Below, in pieces: positions 33,745-46,580 of a DNA stretch of 64,000 nucleotides. A program made the translations under genes and the position numbers. Every line of letters begins with the position of its first letter. Within the stretch, counting starts at the first letter, position 1. Source of the DNA: Sinonovacula constricta (Eukaryota; Mollusca; Bivalvia; Cardiida; Solecurtidae); the NCBI GenBank assembly GCA_007844125.1, contig CM017558.1, forward strand, positions 46,200,164-46,264,163. Reading direction: 5' to 3'. A model generated the notes under the pieces. It made no database searches. It was not told where the DNA came from and was given only the letters and a program-made list of their open reading frames with translations.

Positions 33745-36700
33745 TTAGTTCATTGCTTCGTCCTTATCATTTTGAACTGGTGTCGCACTAACTTCGTTGC
33801 CATGGTCTATATGGTCATACGGCGAGTTGTCTCTTCGCCTCTCGCAATTGGTTAAGGGTACTGAATGTTTGTTAGTGTGGTCACTATAGTCTGTTAAATC
33901 ATATAAATCTTGTTTATTACAGTGGTTTGATTGATCATATATGTTCTCTTGTTTGTTACCGTGATTTGATCTGCCATATAAATTATTATGTTTTATGCCG
34001 TGGTTGGCTCGATCATACAAATTTACTTTTGCCTCACCATGTTCTATGTGGTCGTAAGTTGAATTTTCTGAATGTACGTCTACATTCCTATGTGTCGTTT
34101 TGTCATATATTGAGCTTGTTTGTCCACTCCCGATCTTTAAGAGCACCGAGTACACATGCACTGTGTCAGAGTTACTAGAAATAGGTGCACTGGTATTTGG
34201 CCTTTGTGTAGTTTGCGTAGTATCTGTTGTAGAACCTACAGCACTAATTTCGGAATACTCTTCATTCTCCAAGAATGGCGATCCAGAGGATTCTAATAGG
34301 AGATCGTGTCCATGTTTTGGAGACTTGTTCAGGGGTCTTTTTTTTCGGAACCTACAAAAATGGCAGACATGTAATTGTGACGTACCTGTGTGTGCCGTGA
34401 TGTTGCTTAAGATTCGTCGTAATAACATTATAAAGAGTTTATGTCAGTACTATGGCATCTTTGTCCAAGATTTACAATCATGATTTTAATGTTTTATTTT
34501 ATGTATTGGCTCTGATAGTTCATTAGTGAAAAGGCTATTTGTTTAAGACGGGAAGACTATTGCAACGAGTTCGATCATCAAGGAGTGTGTTACTTAGAAG
34601 TAAGGATACCGCAAGTCAGACATGTTCATTCATAACAGAACAACTATACATGCAGGCTATTTCCGTTATAACGACGTTTGGTTTTCTCAAATCTTTCCAA
34701 AATAAGAACCGGCTTTAGACATTTGGTTCATCCCGATAATTATAAATTTTATCAAAATGAAAATAATTTCCTTCAGACATATAACCTATCATAATTGTTT
34801 GATATTAGCTGAAACTTACCCTTTCTCTCATCCTTGTAAGAAATTATTAAACCTTTCCTTTGGATGCCTTAAAATGATACACTCAGAAATTTTAACACAT
34901 TATAACGTGCCGATAAAGTGAGGTATTTCAACTAGCAATACAGTGTTTTAATCATCTCTTATCTTTAATCGATAAATATTTTTGAAACTGTACCAGGCGT
35001 CTTCAAGACATGAAAGCATAAAAAAGGCCAATCACATGATACCTGCAAACAAACAGATGGAAAGCAACGCCTGCTGCTGCTGCAACAAGTGTGATTACAA
35101 CCACGACACTCCAAATCGCTGTCGCCGAACCGTCTGAATCTAAATTAAGTTCAAGACATGTTATGCAATTTATACATAGATAGAGAAATATATTTCAATG
35201 CGTATTCTTTAACTTAACACTGAATCGCTTCTAAAACGTTAAACACGAACATACAACGAAGACATATATAGTCACACTTTTGTATTTTTGTCTCTTTTTA
35301 TGAGATTCCCGTGTCAGAGCAGTTAGAGTTACTGACATGTAATTCCTCTGTCCCTCACTGAATTGGTTAAATAGGTAAATATGAAAAGGTCATATAAGAA
35401 TTACCCCATATATTTAAATCTAAACGATCTCTAGACAAAGGCAAACACGGTAAATGTAAATGTGACAAAAACACAGAGACACGGTATAACACACAAAAGG
35501 AAAAAATAAACAGCAGTTACCGCCTTGGAACGGTCAATTGGCGAAAGGACAGACTGGGGTGCTTAAACCTGATTTGTGGAGCTCTCCAACCTCGCACTGC
35601 CTGAAGGTTTTGTGAGAAGGTCCTCAAGCTGATATGCGGTGCAACTATGATTCAACCCAGACATTTTACTTGTGTCTAAAGTGATATTGTTGGCGAAATA
35701 AATATAAAAATAGATATTTTTTCATCATTTATCAAGATATGGCTTGACTGTGTATGACTTTATCCTCTTTCTATTAGTTAAATTATTCTCATTCTAATCG
35801 TCCTAATTATTATCCGCCCCATTCTCACCATCCTCTTCTCTTTCTTCGCATCATCATCGTGATCATTTTAGCAATGTTATCGATATTATCAAATTAATTG
35901 CATTGTTTACGTTCTGTTCCTGTGGTAGGCTGCAGCGCCTTGTCCGCCGACGTTGTGTCTCTTTCTCGACTTGTGGCTGTGGTGGTCGTCTTTAGTGCTT
36001 TTGGTAAAGGTAAAGAAATCACAGACATTATTTTTCTTAAAAGACATTTGTTACCTATAATATGTAAAGGGCGTTTGCAAGTTGTGTTCATACAATATCT
36101 AATTCATATGACTTTTGTGATTTTGAGAATATAAATGAAGAATTACATCTAAATTTAAGATTGTGTTGTATCGTTTAATGAATGTTTGCATGCTATATAA
36201 CACTTAAAACAACACATACAAGATCTCGTCAAACCAAAAAGAAGAATTCAGGACAGCGATTTTGGACCACTTATGTATAACGACTTATGTGTTATCAAAC
36301 TTATTAACAAACGGTACATTTGACCTGTCACGACTAGAAGCGACCTTTGGTATAGAACCTTCAACCAACCATGCGGAGATTAATAGCCCGGACCATTTTT
36401 TCTCGAGCGTGACTAAGAAAGTTGGTTGGCCAACTAGCTGTATCATTGGAATAATGAATTTTGTTAATATAACCAAATGCTAAGGTGTTTCTACTCTCTG
36501 CTGAAAGACTTCGTTGTATTCTGTTTTGTCATAGTTTTAGCCAATCATGGTGGCCTTAAGCAACATATAGAAAGTATACGTTTTAACTTTCAGTACAGAA
36601 ACAAGACCTGCAGCTAAGACATTATGACGAAGTTGAATTTGAATTTTATAAAACACTTCCATATTTTTATAACAGACTGGTCCTCGACTCACAATGGATA

Positions 36701-37854
36701 ATGGCGATCATGCGTTACAATAAGTGTTCTATGATAATTATCATAGTCATGGGGGCCAATATTGAAACTGAAAACAATGATACCCCGACTGACAAATAAC
36801 AACATTTGTTTTTTGTTTTAGTCATATGAGACACTACGTTCAAATATTTAAGGTGTTTGTTTGGCTATATATTTATACTCCTCCTTTTCGTACTGGTAGT
36901 TGATAAATAATAGAGATGGGATTTTTATATTTGTTAAAAGTTATTAACGTGCATTTTGTTCATTCTATCCTACTTACAAACACACGTGTAGTGGATTGTG
37001 GTTTTTCCTTGATTCCCTTCATTTCGAAGGCGATTCTCTAGATAACATTCTCTTCTGTTATTACACTCTTTCTGAAAACAGGTAATTATAAAATTAAAAT
37101 AAAAAATCAGTACATAAAAGCTTACTTGCAACACTACAACATGTGTTACTGTACTGTTATCAAGCACGCTTGAAAAAATCTTCCTAATAAAGAGAGTCTT
37201 TAATGTTGTTTCTGTTTGATTTTAAGTTAACAGAACGTGTGTTTGTTTTTAGTGACAACAATTACACAATAATTACACCAGCAATTATGGTTAGAACGAT
37301 ATATGTTCAAATATTATAAAGAATACATTGTTTTTGTTTATTCCCATTGAGTTAGATCAGCATACATTTGTTAGCATTATCATTAACAAACGTTATTTAA
37401 CGAACTTTGTCGTATTCATTCAACCGTTAAGTATTTGCATACCTACCATAACCGCAATGCAGTAAAAAATAATAATAGAAGTTATTTTTCAACATTCATG
37501 CAGATATAACAAATTCAATTTTATTAAATCCAGAAACAATGCGAAATATACAGCCCCTACCTTTATTACATCGCTGAAACGTTTGTTGTTATTGTAGCTG
37601 ATGATTTCCTCACAACAACAGTGGTACTTTGACACACTGTCGAGTCTGTTTATTTGGCTTAGATTGGTAAAACAGGGTTGTTGTGAAATCCAGAAAACCA
37701 TGCTTATGCTTATGACAGACCCAGAAAAGCATGAAAGTGTGAAATTATCACACCTGATATATTCCCCTTCGTTACATAATGTTCGGATAATAGCTCGGAC
37801 AGTCCAGCTGAACACTAATGAAAGAGAAATTGATAGGCATTTTACATTTAGCAT
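33745..37854 (-). CDS. lectin-like single-pass receptor with Tyr-repeat tail, copy 2
   Basis: Exons 37854-37561, 37071-36978, 35997-35911, 35139-35043 and 34351-33745 on the reverse strand. All exons give the same translation as copy 1, so the 392-residue product is identical: signal peptide, Cys-rich SUEL-like ectodomain, Thr/Ser stalk, membrane helix at 166-190 and tail with ten Tyr. Introns are also the same length. About 6.3 kb separate this gene's stop from the start codon of copy 1 on the same strand. Upstream flank is the same within the duplicated unit, so both copies should have the same promoter if it lies within about 3.8 kb. If the duplication is real, it is a dosage doubling without divergence so far. 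Confidence 0.78.
33865..34062 (-). repeat. coding 39-bp tandem repeat in receptor tail, copy 2
   Basis: Same 13-residue Tyr-bearing units as in copy 1, unchanged in number and sequence. Confidence 0.8.
35370..35690 (+). repeat. dispersed repeat family D in receptor copy 2 intron 3
   Basis: Duplicate of the copy at 24970-25290. Confidence 0.75.
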
Positions 37855-38551
37855 CTTCAGTTGATTTTCACCTATACAATATTTATGAAACTTAACTTTG
37901 GTAGGTTGATACTAAATACTGAATATTATTGTTTTAATTTGTCCCGGTTTATTTTAATTTGGCACTCGCGTAGCTATGGCATAGAAGCACGTTAATGTGC
38001 TTCATCCCTTTTATGGAATACAAATAAAATGGTAATAATTAGCTGCATGTGTTTGTTACTCAGGGCTTTGCGAAACCTTGTGTCTTAAAATATATTAGGG
38101 TCGTAAATTATATCACTACAATTCACAATGCAAAAAAAAAACTCTATAAGTATGGGCTACAAAGAATTGATCTTAGAAAACAATGTGACATGCTCTATAA
38201 AAGAAACGGCACTTAAACTAGTTTTAAAACTAACGAGTATTTACGATATTTCTTACTAACAATTATAACATGTCAATGTCTGTTTGGAAACAATACATGA
38301 ACTTAACCTACCAAATAGTATGGTAACCCTCGGAAGTATCATCCTTGGAGCAATTGATCACAGTGACTATTCTCTAGACAGAGTCAGACACCTTCCGATC
38401 AGTTTACATGTATCCTATATCCACTGAAAACTGTGTACTCTTCCATAAACTTCCTACTATCCTACTAATAAACGTCATCAAGTGTTTTCCGCCCTAACAA
38501 ATGGTACATTGTGTAAACGCCCAAACTTGTAACAGCAATTCGAATATCTAT

Positions 38552-39012
38552 TAAAGGTGGTACGAGATAGGTTGAACAAAAAAAATATTTTTCTCAAACA
38601 ACTAATTTAGTCATTGTTACCTGAGCAGATCCCGCGAAATGCTGTTTATTAATGTCATACATCTATGAGAAAAGTGAAGCATAAAACCCCACATCGCCAT
38701 TCACAACATGTACTTCCCGTCTGAGCCACGAAGCACAGTTAGCTATTTTTAAACTAAGAAACAACTTTATCACTTAGTTTTGAGATCAGGTTATATCATT
38801 ATCCGGGCGATGTATGTTTTAAGCGTAAATACCCAATAGTAGTTACTTAAAGATTTGACGACAATGAACATTTACAGCTGAGGTAGTGCTCACAATCGTC
38901 TTTGCTGAAACTAAAGAATGGGTTTCAACAGAAACTATGCACACATACCTCAAACAGGTTCAGATATTGTTGCATGTATATGATATAGGCAAACTGGCGG
39001 ATAACACCTTTT
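38552..39012. mobile_element. MITE, decayed copy in duplication copy 2
   Basis: Duplicate of 28152-28612. Confidence 0.65.
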
Positions 39013-39923
39013 GAGATCACTCATATAAGGAGGGTTCTGCAGCATGTAGGAGCGATGGCATTCAATTAAGTCATGCACAAAAACAACAATAAACATACTT
39101 TTAATCTGACAATTTCTATCACTGCTTCCTGTTTTGTTTTTGTTTTAATTTTTTCTGTCTGTCCTCGTTCATTTCAGGTAAGTGTCAATGTACTTAAACC
39201 ATATGTGGTAAACGAGCAAGTGTATACTTGTATTATATTATGCAAAAACGAACCCAGGCGGTGAGCTGTATATTCATGTAATATTTCGATATTTTTGGTT
39301 AATAATATGCATTGCATTTAAGAAAAACATTCATGATTTATAGACAAATATAAAGTGTTTAAATACTTCCCATAAATTACCGAATGTTCCCGCAATGTGC
39401 CTGAACATTTTTGTACTTTATAAAGCTATATTAAGGCCTTTATTAGTATTCGTAAAACATTCCAACACTTTCAGATTTTACCTCTATAATAGAAAAGCAC
39501 TAAATCACAATATAATTGACGATCTATATCACGACTGTTCCTTCTTGTGTTACCTAGTCCAGACAAACTACACTTTTAATTAGAACAAATTGCAACAGTC
39601 TTGATCTAACGTGCACATGTAATATATACATTCAGCAAAAAGAGAAACTTTACACTGTTTATGACCCTGTAACATTTTACAAAACACATGTAGTGACTTC
39701 ATGTTTATTTTAAACACATTGTAAATCGCAAGACGCCATGCACCCCAAGTTTGCATCGTGTAGTCCGATTAGAATTCGGCCAAAATTGAAATTTCACGTT
39801 TTGCACGTGCAGCACGTGTAACCATATGGTGGTTAGCTAGGGCCTTCCGCACATTGTCTAACTTTTACTTCCTGTACAACACAACTGTTTTAACAGATAA
39901 AACCTAAAGTAGCAAATATACCT
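39013..39923. other. no recognised feature, flank of Tc1 remnant copy 2
   Basis: As 28613-29528. It has one extra T (near 39149), one extra C (GGGCCTTCC) and lacks the 7-bp CTAAAGT repeat present in copy 1. Confidence 0.4.
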
Positions 39924-40904
39924 AGACTGTCAGACGCCGTGAGAAACAGAGCTATTGGAATGCATGAGGCTGGCATGTCTGCAGCTGACGTCAGTCGGAC
40001 GTTTGACTGCGGTGCACCCACAATATGTGCGGTTGTGTATGCGATTTAGGTTGACAGGCAATGTCAAAGACATTCCAAGATCTGGTAGACCCAAAGCAAC
40101 GACTGAACGGAATGATCACACAATTCTGTTGACGCACCTACGGGATCGAGTCAGACCCGCAACTGTGACGGCGCGTGAATATGACGTACACCCGCAGACC
40201 ATAAAGAACCGTCTACATTAGCAGGACTGACCTGTCCAAACACGTCGCCCATACACAGGCAGTATAATGACACAACGACATCGTTGAGCGAGGCTGCTTT
40301 GGGCACCTAAATACCGTTACTGGCGACGTAAAGACTGGAACACGGTGCTGTTTTCTGATAAGTCCCGTTTTAATCTAAGCCACGCTGATGGTCGCCACCG
40401 GATTTACCGCCGTCAGGGTGAGAGATTTGCCCCTGTTTGACCAGACAGCACGACCGATTTGGAGGCGATGGGGTAATGATGCGGGGAGGAATCATGGTGT
40501 GGCAGAAAACAATACTTGTTGTGATTCGTGGTAAGTTATAGTATATTGACGAAGTCTTGGCACCCGAGACTATTCCATTCATAAGAAGGAACGGTCCTGT
40601 GATTTTTCAACGAGATAATACCAGGCCCCACAACGCTAGGATAACGCATGATTACCTGACCAATGCAAACGTCAACGTTATGGGATGGCCAGCCATGTCG
40701 CCGGATATTAACCCTTTTGAGCACATCTGGGATGCGCTTGGGCGTCACGTTCGCCAAAACCATGTTTTAAACAACATTGAGGACTTGGTCAATGCACTTC
40801 TTGCTGAATGGGATAATATTCCAAATCGCCTTATCCAACGTTACGTCAGCTCAATGAGGACTCGTACTCAAAAGCTCACACAGAGGAGTCTATGTCTGAA
40901 ATAA
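39924..40904 (+). pseudogene. Tc1-like transposase, broken, copy 2
   Basis: Same disabling lesions as the copy at 29529-30509, so the element was dead before the duplication. It differs from copy 1 at several single bases, e.g. TACCGC for TACTGC (Arg for Cys in the RRQGERF part, closer to the usual Tc1 sequence), TTTGACC for TTTAACC, CGTACTC for CGTCCTC and CAGAGG for CAGAAG. Confidence 0.9.
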
Positions 40905-41930
40905 TCTCTATTCAAAGGCAATAAAATAATAAAATTGACCAATGTGACATCAACATTTATTGTTACCTTAAGAAATAACATAAATCATTTAGAAACTTCG
41001 TCATAGCGTAATGTAATACAAAAATACTTAAAAATCGAATTGTGGTGAAGTTAAGAAATATGTATTTAATTTTTTGAAATATTTTTTTGACTTTCAACTA
41101 CACTGTTGTGTTTTTATGCAAAAATGAAAGGTGAAATTTGCCTATGTTTGTACAAGTAGTATTATTGACATAAAATATATTTCAATATGATATCTAACAA
41201 ATGCAGCATTTAATATTGAAAATTGAAGATACTGAAAAATATTTAGGCATACCGTTATAGCGTTGGGATAAACAAAATCTACGCACTTTTGTAAAGAAAA
41301 ATAAGCAAACTTAAAACAAACTCTAATTTATTATCTGACTGGTTTTAAAAAATTTAATTAATCATTAACTATTTATGCAGCAAAACATTAATTTAATCTT
41401 TTATAACGAAATGTAATGTTTTTTAATGTTTGACCTATGTTGTTAATTTATCATGTAAATCTTTTACAGATATTTTAAGCCGTAACATACGGTCATTGCA
41501 GATAATACAATTAAAATGACCCATTTTCTTGCGTTGATAGAAACTGAGAACATAATTAGCAAAGCAAATTATTACGGTTTTATTTTTAATCTTAAGTAAA
41601 TAAAAATCTTAAGTAAAAAAAGGAGTTTGACCGGCACTTGGAGTGTCGGCTCAGTCCATAAACGGAATACACTTTGCTAAAGTATATGCCGCAGAATAAC
41701 TGAATCGTAGTAAAGTTGCAAACATATACCTTCTCAGGTCTGTTAAGAATTTTTTCCTTAATAAGAAATAGTAAGCCATTTGTCCAGGTTCAAATATTGC
41801 CCCCAACTTTCCCAGTAGTCGATTTCAATTACATGATACTGAGGGTAAAGTAGATTAGTGTTCATGAAGATGACACAAATGATAGTGAAATTGATGTTTG
41901 TGCCATTGCATGATACAACTGAGGGTAGAA
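40905..41930. other. no recognised feature
   Basis: Right end of duplication copy 2 up to 41685, then unique AT-rich DNA. Confidence 0.4.
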
Positions 41931-42535
41931 AGGATGGATGTATAGTTACATGACACAATTAATGGTAAAAATATGACAAAAGAGGACACACCAGACACAT
42001 ATGTCAGTAATGTGGGCCGTATTCGTCGTACTGCTCACAGCCTTAACTCAGTATACCGTGTCTTTGTCGGGACTCAATATGGCCGGGCGGTTACTTCAAA
42101 ATGTTTTCGATTTTTCTCAGGACTATTGGACTTTTGCAAGTTTGTAATATTTCAAATAATTAAAATTGGAGCCTGTATTGTCCAGCACGCTTGTAAGAAT
42201 ATGGAAGAATATTAAAAAGATCATAGCGGGTATACGTGTAAACTTTTTACATTCTAGTACCAATTAAGACCAATTTGTGTACGATCCGCATTCAACAACA
42301 TAAACATAAAACTTTAAGGTCCAGATTGAAAATATCTTGTATATGATCTACACCGACAACGAATGCGAAATCAATGTATAAATGCATATTAATAATCTCT
42401 TAGACAGAATTGAAACACCAGATCCACTCTGTCCCGGCTGCAGAAGCTTTTATGCCAACATTTTGCATATCTCAACATAATCAGTAACCAAGCAAATATA
42501 TTTTATGCGCATACACTTAATGTATTGTTGTGAAA
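41931..42535 (+). repeat. old duplicated block; 41935-42060 matches 8310-8440
   Basis: ACATGACACAATTAATGGTA, GACAAAAGAG, ATATGTCAGTAATGT and ATTCGTCGTACTGCTCACAG match the left-end block. The remainder to 42535 shows nothing. Confidence 0.6.
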
Positions 42536-44095
42536 AACAGATCAAGAAAAAACTGTAGCATGTTCATCAGATTACATGTAACTTCGTTCATACTTTATTT
42601 TTAAAAGCTAGCAAATCTTGTAAAGTGTATACACAGGTATGTATTTGCCGAATGAATGCAAAAAAAAGACATGTTTGGCCAGTGTTTGTGTTGCTTGTAG
42701 TGATAACTGCATGTAACAGTCGCACTGAAAAGTGAATTTAAATATAAAACTGGTTAAAAGTCAATCGTTATCTTAAAGAATATAACGCGGTGTTAATAGT
42801 GACGATGATGACGAAAGTAGAAATCTTGAGCATGTTTTAGATGCTGATGTCATTGAAACAAAAATTGCAACTACATGGGGAGTTTATGTAAAATAAAATG
42901 GAATATTTATCAAAAAATAACAAGTATTGCAGATGTGAAGGCGTCATTTTTAGGAACATTTAGAAATAAACAACAAAAACAATATTCGCGTGATTACGTG
43001 ATTTGTCATATGGCACAATGTGTTTTTGTTTTTTAGTATTACTTACTCTTGCATTGCTGAGGTTATTTAATATATACTCCAGTCCTAAGTCTAAATAGTA
43101 AATACAGTTAATCTAAATGAAATTAACAATCAAATTGTAATTAAGCTCTAGTGGTATTAGTGTAGCTTGACAACATTAAGCTGACAGTGCATGGATATTC
43201 GGAAGTTTCCGTACAGCGGTAACGGAGAAAAATCAGTACTAGCACGTGTTACTCGGTAGACACATGCTATTTCATTAGGTCCAATGTATGTATGTAACTA
43301 TAAATAGATTTCCGTACATTGGCGAAGAGAAACGAGTTCACTGCCGGAAAAAAATCAATGTCAGTTTAATGTTGTCAAGCGTCGTAGTAGTTGATGTTGT
43401 TGTAATTGTTGTTGTTGTTCTTGAGGTAGTAGTAGAAACAAGAATCCCTGTCTTTTGATGTTGGATTACAAAATCACCATATAATTTATGTTATTACATG
43501 AACTCATCCTTAAATAAAAAGCAGTTCGGTGACAAACTGTACAACGCTGAAAATTAAAAGAATAAGAACTATCGTTGTAATCATTTTCTGACCTCTGACA
43601 ATTTTTCGAAAGAAATACATTGATATACAGTATTTGCAAAATAGTAAAATTTGACAAGGTCCAATGAGTATTGCAAAAAAATATCACAGTTTAAACATGC
43701 ACATAACAAAGGTATTTCACGTGACAGTCAAATGTTACCGTTGCGACAAAACGGTAATAAGACATTATAAAATAGAAAAAAACGTAATAGTTAGTGTCTT
43801 GGAACGGTCAGTCGACAAAAGGAACGAATGTTGCGCTTAAATTGGTTTACAGAGCTATAACATCGCACTTCCTGAGGTGTTTGTCAAATCCAAATTGGAA
43901 AGAAAATAGAGTTAGTTAAAACAAACGTTTTCTTAGAGCTAAGTTATTTTAAAGAAATTTGTGACGTAATTAAAAATAATGACCTTATTGTATTTGAGTA
44001 GAAAGCATTATTTCTATTAGAAGAACTAAACAAATTCTTTATTTTAAACAAAATTAAATATTTGAATCACCGACAAAATGACTAAAGACCAAAGT
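42536..44095 (+). repeat. old duplicated block, matches 12291-14160 (with empty MITE site)
   Basis: Colinear with 12291-14160 but lacks the 553-bp element. The single target CCTTAAATA lies at about 43499-43507. Includes a TTG/GTA-rich stretch at 43385-43440 and part of dispersed repeat D at 43790-43880 (TTGGAACGGTCAGTCGACAA, GCACTTCCTGAGG). Confidence 0.8.
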
Positions 44096-45370
44096 CCAAT
44101 GTACATCAAAGGAAAATACACGCGACAATCCTGATATAATGAACTGTTGTATTCATGAATAAGACAATATTACAATCAATTGCAACATGTATTTGATTAC
44201 GATGTTTCTAAGACCAGATGCAGTGCTGAACAAGCATAAATCCTTTCGCTCTCATCCTTCTAGTTTATCAGCCAATTATCATTTAAATAACATAAACAAT
44301 CATGTTAGAATGTTCATAGTAAATGTGTAAAAAAATCCATACTAATCATTGATCGTAGCTTATACTACTTCATTCATTACTATTTACATCTCAAAACTTC
44401 GTACCTCTTGTATTTTTTCGTCCGCAATAACGTTGTTAAATACGTTGTTAAGTACAGAACCTAACACATTAGATATTTGCTGGAAGCCGTAGATATATAA
44501 ACAGCATTAAACGTCCATTGTTCTACAGAAATTACTTACAGCTATCTACGTTGTACACTTATTTATCTTATGATATGACTATTACCGCTCACTGGGAAAA
44601 ACATTTTTATCATTGTATAGTTCACAATGTTTTCTTCTTGATAACATTGTTATCATTTTAATTATGTTACCCTGGAAACCATCAGGGTATCAGTAATGAC
44701 AGATTTGTTGTTTTTACTAGTTTGGTTGATGTTAACCTCTTCTACCCAAGCCATATTATGAAGGCATTTTATTTATCTTGACAATAACCTTACTTTAAAA
44801 GTCATTTCTTCGGTCAATGTATTCATCTGATTTACCCTCCAGAACCTACTTTAATCTTACAAAGCAACCACTTTTGCACTTTTGCCATTGTAGTAACTCT
44901 ATTGCATCCAAATATTTTATCAGTACAACTACGTTTAAGCAACGGGGTCATCCTGCAATTTATGACAATACCATGTACAAAATTAACAAAATCAGGGGAT
45001 TTAAATAAATTTTGACCGTTTTACAAAACATTTAAGAATAGCTAAACCAGGAATCCTTCGATGCAGTGCATTGCTTGCAGTTTGCCCTTTAACAGTCAAG
45101 ACCTTTCGTTTATCACGTTCGTCAAGACGACATAAAACGACATAAAACGATAACTTGAAGCCACTATTTGGACAGTCCCTGTTGAATTTTAGTCTATCTC
45201 TCCAGTCGTGCCGTACGAAGATCGGACGGCTTCTGCGGTAACTGCTGTTTTTCTCTATGCGTGTAATGTCACATCTCAGTGTTTTTGTAAGATTTACATT
45301 AACTTGTATGTATATATTTGTTGAAATCCAAATTTTAATATTTGTCTAAATTTTATTAGTATTTCATTTC
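44096..45370. other. no gene; 44390-44700 matches 8520-8960
   Basis: CTCTTGTATTTTTTCG, CTATCTACGTTGTACACTT and TTATGATATGA pair with the left-end block. No supported coding sequence. Confidence 0.45.
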
Positions 45371-46580
45371 ATACTTTCTTCTTGAGTGAAATTCAACCTG
45401 GCAGAAATATCTTCGGAATTCAAGGGAGGCTATTGCGAAGCAGATTGAGTGTTTGGATTTTAACAAAAATGTTAGATGTCTCACTTTATGATTTAAACCT
45501 TTATTAGCCTGTGTTGAGGTATGCTTCACTGCTTACCTTTTAGTTGTATTTAAACCCGATGTCTCCCATTACACATTTATACAAGATAGAGCTAGGATGC
45601 TTAAAACAAGAGGAAGACTATCCTAGGAACTAAACACTCTTTTACACTGTCGATTAATTACATACACATTGAACAGTAACGAACCATAACTCTGATGGGA
45701 AGTAGAGTATTTGTTACTGTGTGTGTTTTCCTTGTCTTCTACTACATATGTATTTATAAGCTGCACTGCTAACATCGGTATACTTGGTTTCTTTTGTTAA
45801 ACAATACTTCTCCAAACAGCTGCGAATTCCTATAAATGCAACCTACACATTACTGCTGCAAGCAACAATGTTAAAAAACGGAAATACTCAGTTCTTTTCT
45901 CTGAAAGAAGGCTTCACAGAACAGCTGCGATTTCCTGTTTTGCCAGCTATAACTATCGTTCTCCTAAATAATGCATTCCATAACAGGCACCGCCCTCCAG
46001 AACGGTGCCAATGATTTAAGCTAGGATCAGTTACCTGAAAATGCGGCAGTATACATATACAGTTATTTCTTACTTATTTGAATATCTGTCGTATGAATTG
46101 TCCCAACAGGAGAGGATTACTTTTAAAGTGATATCAAAGACCAGGGGACAGCTTTGTACTTTGACACAAATATACGACATGCGAATTTTATGATATGGTA
46201 TAACGGTCTTTTTGTTTAAATATTCATTAGGTTGTCATTCATCAAAACAGACTTCCAATGTAAAGACATCAAAATTTCGCAAAAGATGTTGTAAAGTTTG
46301 ATAACATAGGATTTGGAAGTTAAGATAATTTTGTATAATGTTTATATCAGCTTGATAGTTTTAATGGAATGGAAATTGAGCTGCTTTTATCAGCTTCAAA
46401 TTTGTTTTAAAAAAAAAAGAAATCAATTCGACAATTTAAGTCAAATGCACTTCATAGTGGGTTCGAGTAAAGGCCAGAAAGGTTTTTCAAACGGAATTGC
46501 GGGGTCGGGTGGTGCTACCCAACTCCCTTGGGTCTTCATTTGCCAGTTAGTTGGAAGTTCCGAACCTGGTGGCAGGTGAG
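45371..46580 (+). repeat. old duplicated block, matches 4205-4810
   Basis: Counterpart of 4205-4810, with extra inserted sequence at 45600-46015. It ends in a SINE-tail-like piece at 46500-46570. Confidence 0.7.

Larger units (their letters stand above)
31291..41685 (+). repeat. tandem duplication, copy 2 (10,395 bp)
   Basis: Repeats 20890-31290 in the same order and orientation. The offset is 10,401, changing to 10,400 at a T run near 33660, back to 10,401 near 39149, and to 10,395 after a 7-bp indel near 39907. It ends GCTAAAGTAT at 41685, followed by unique ATGCCGCAGAATAAC. Confidence 0.95.
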
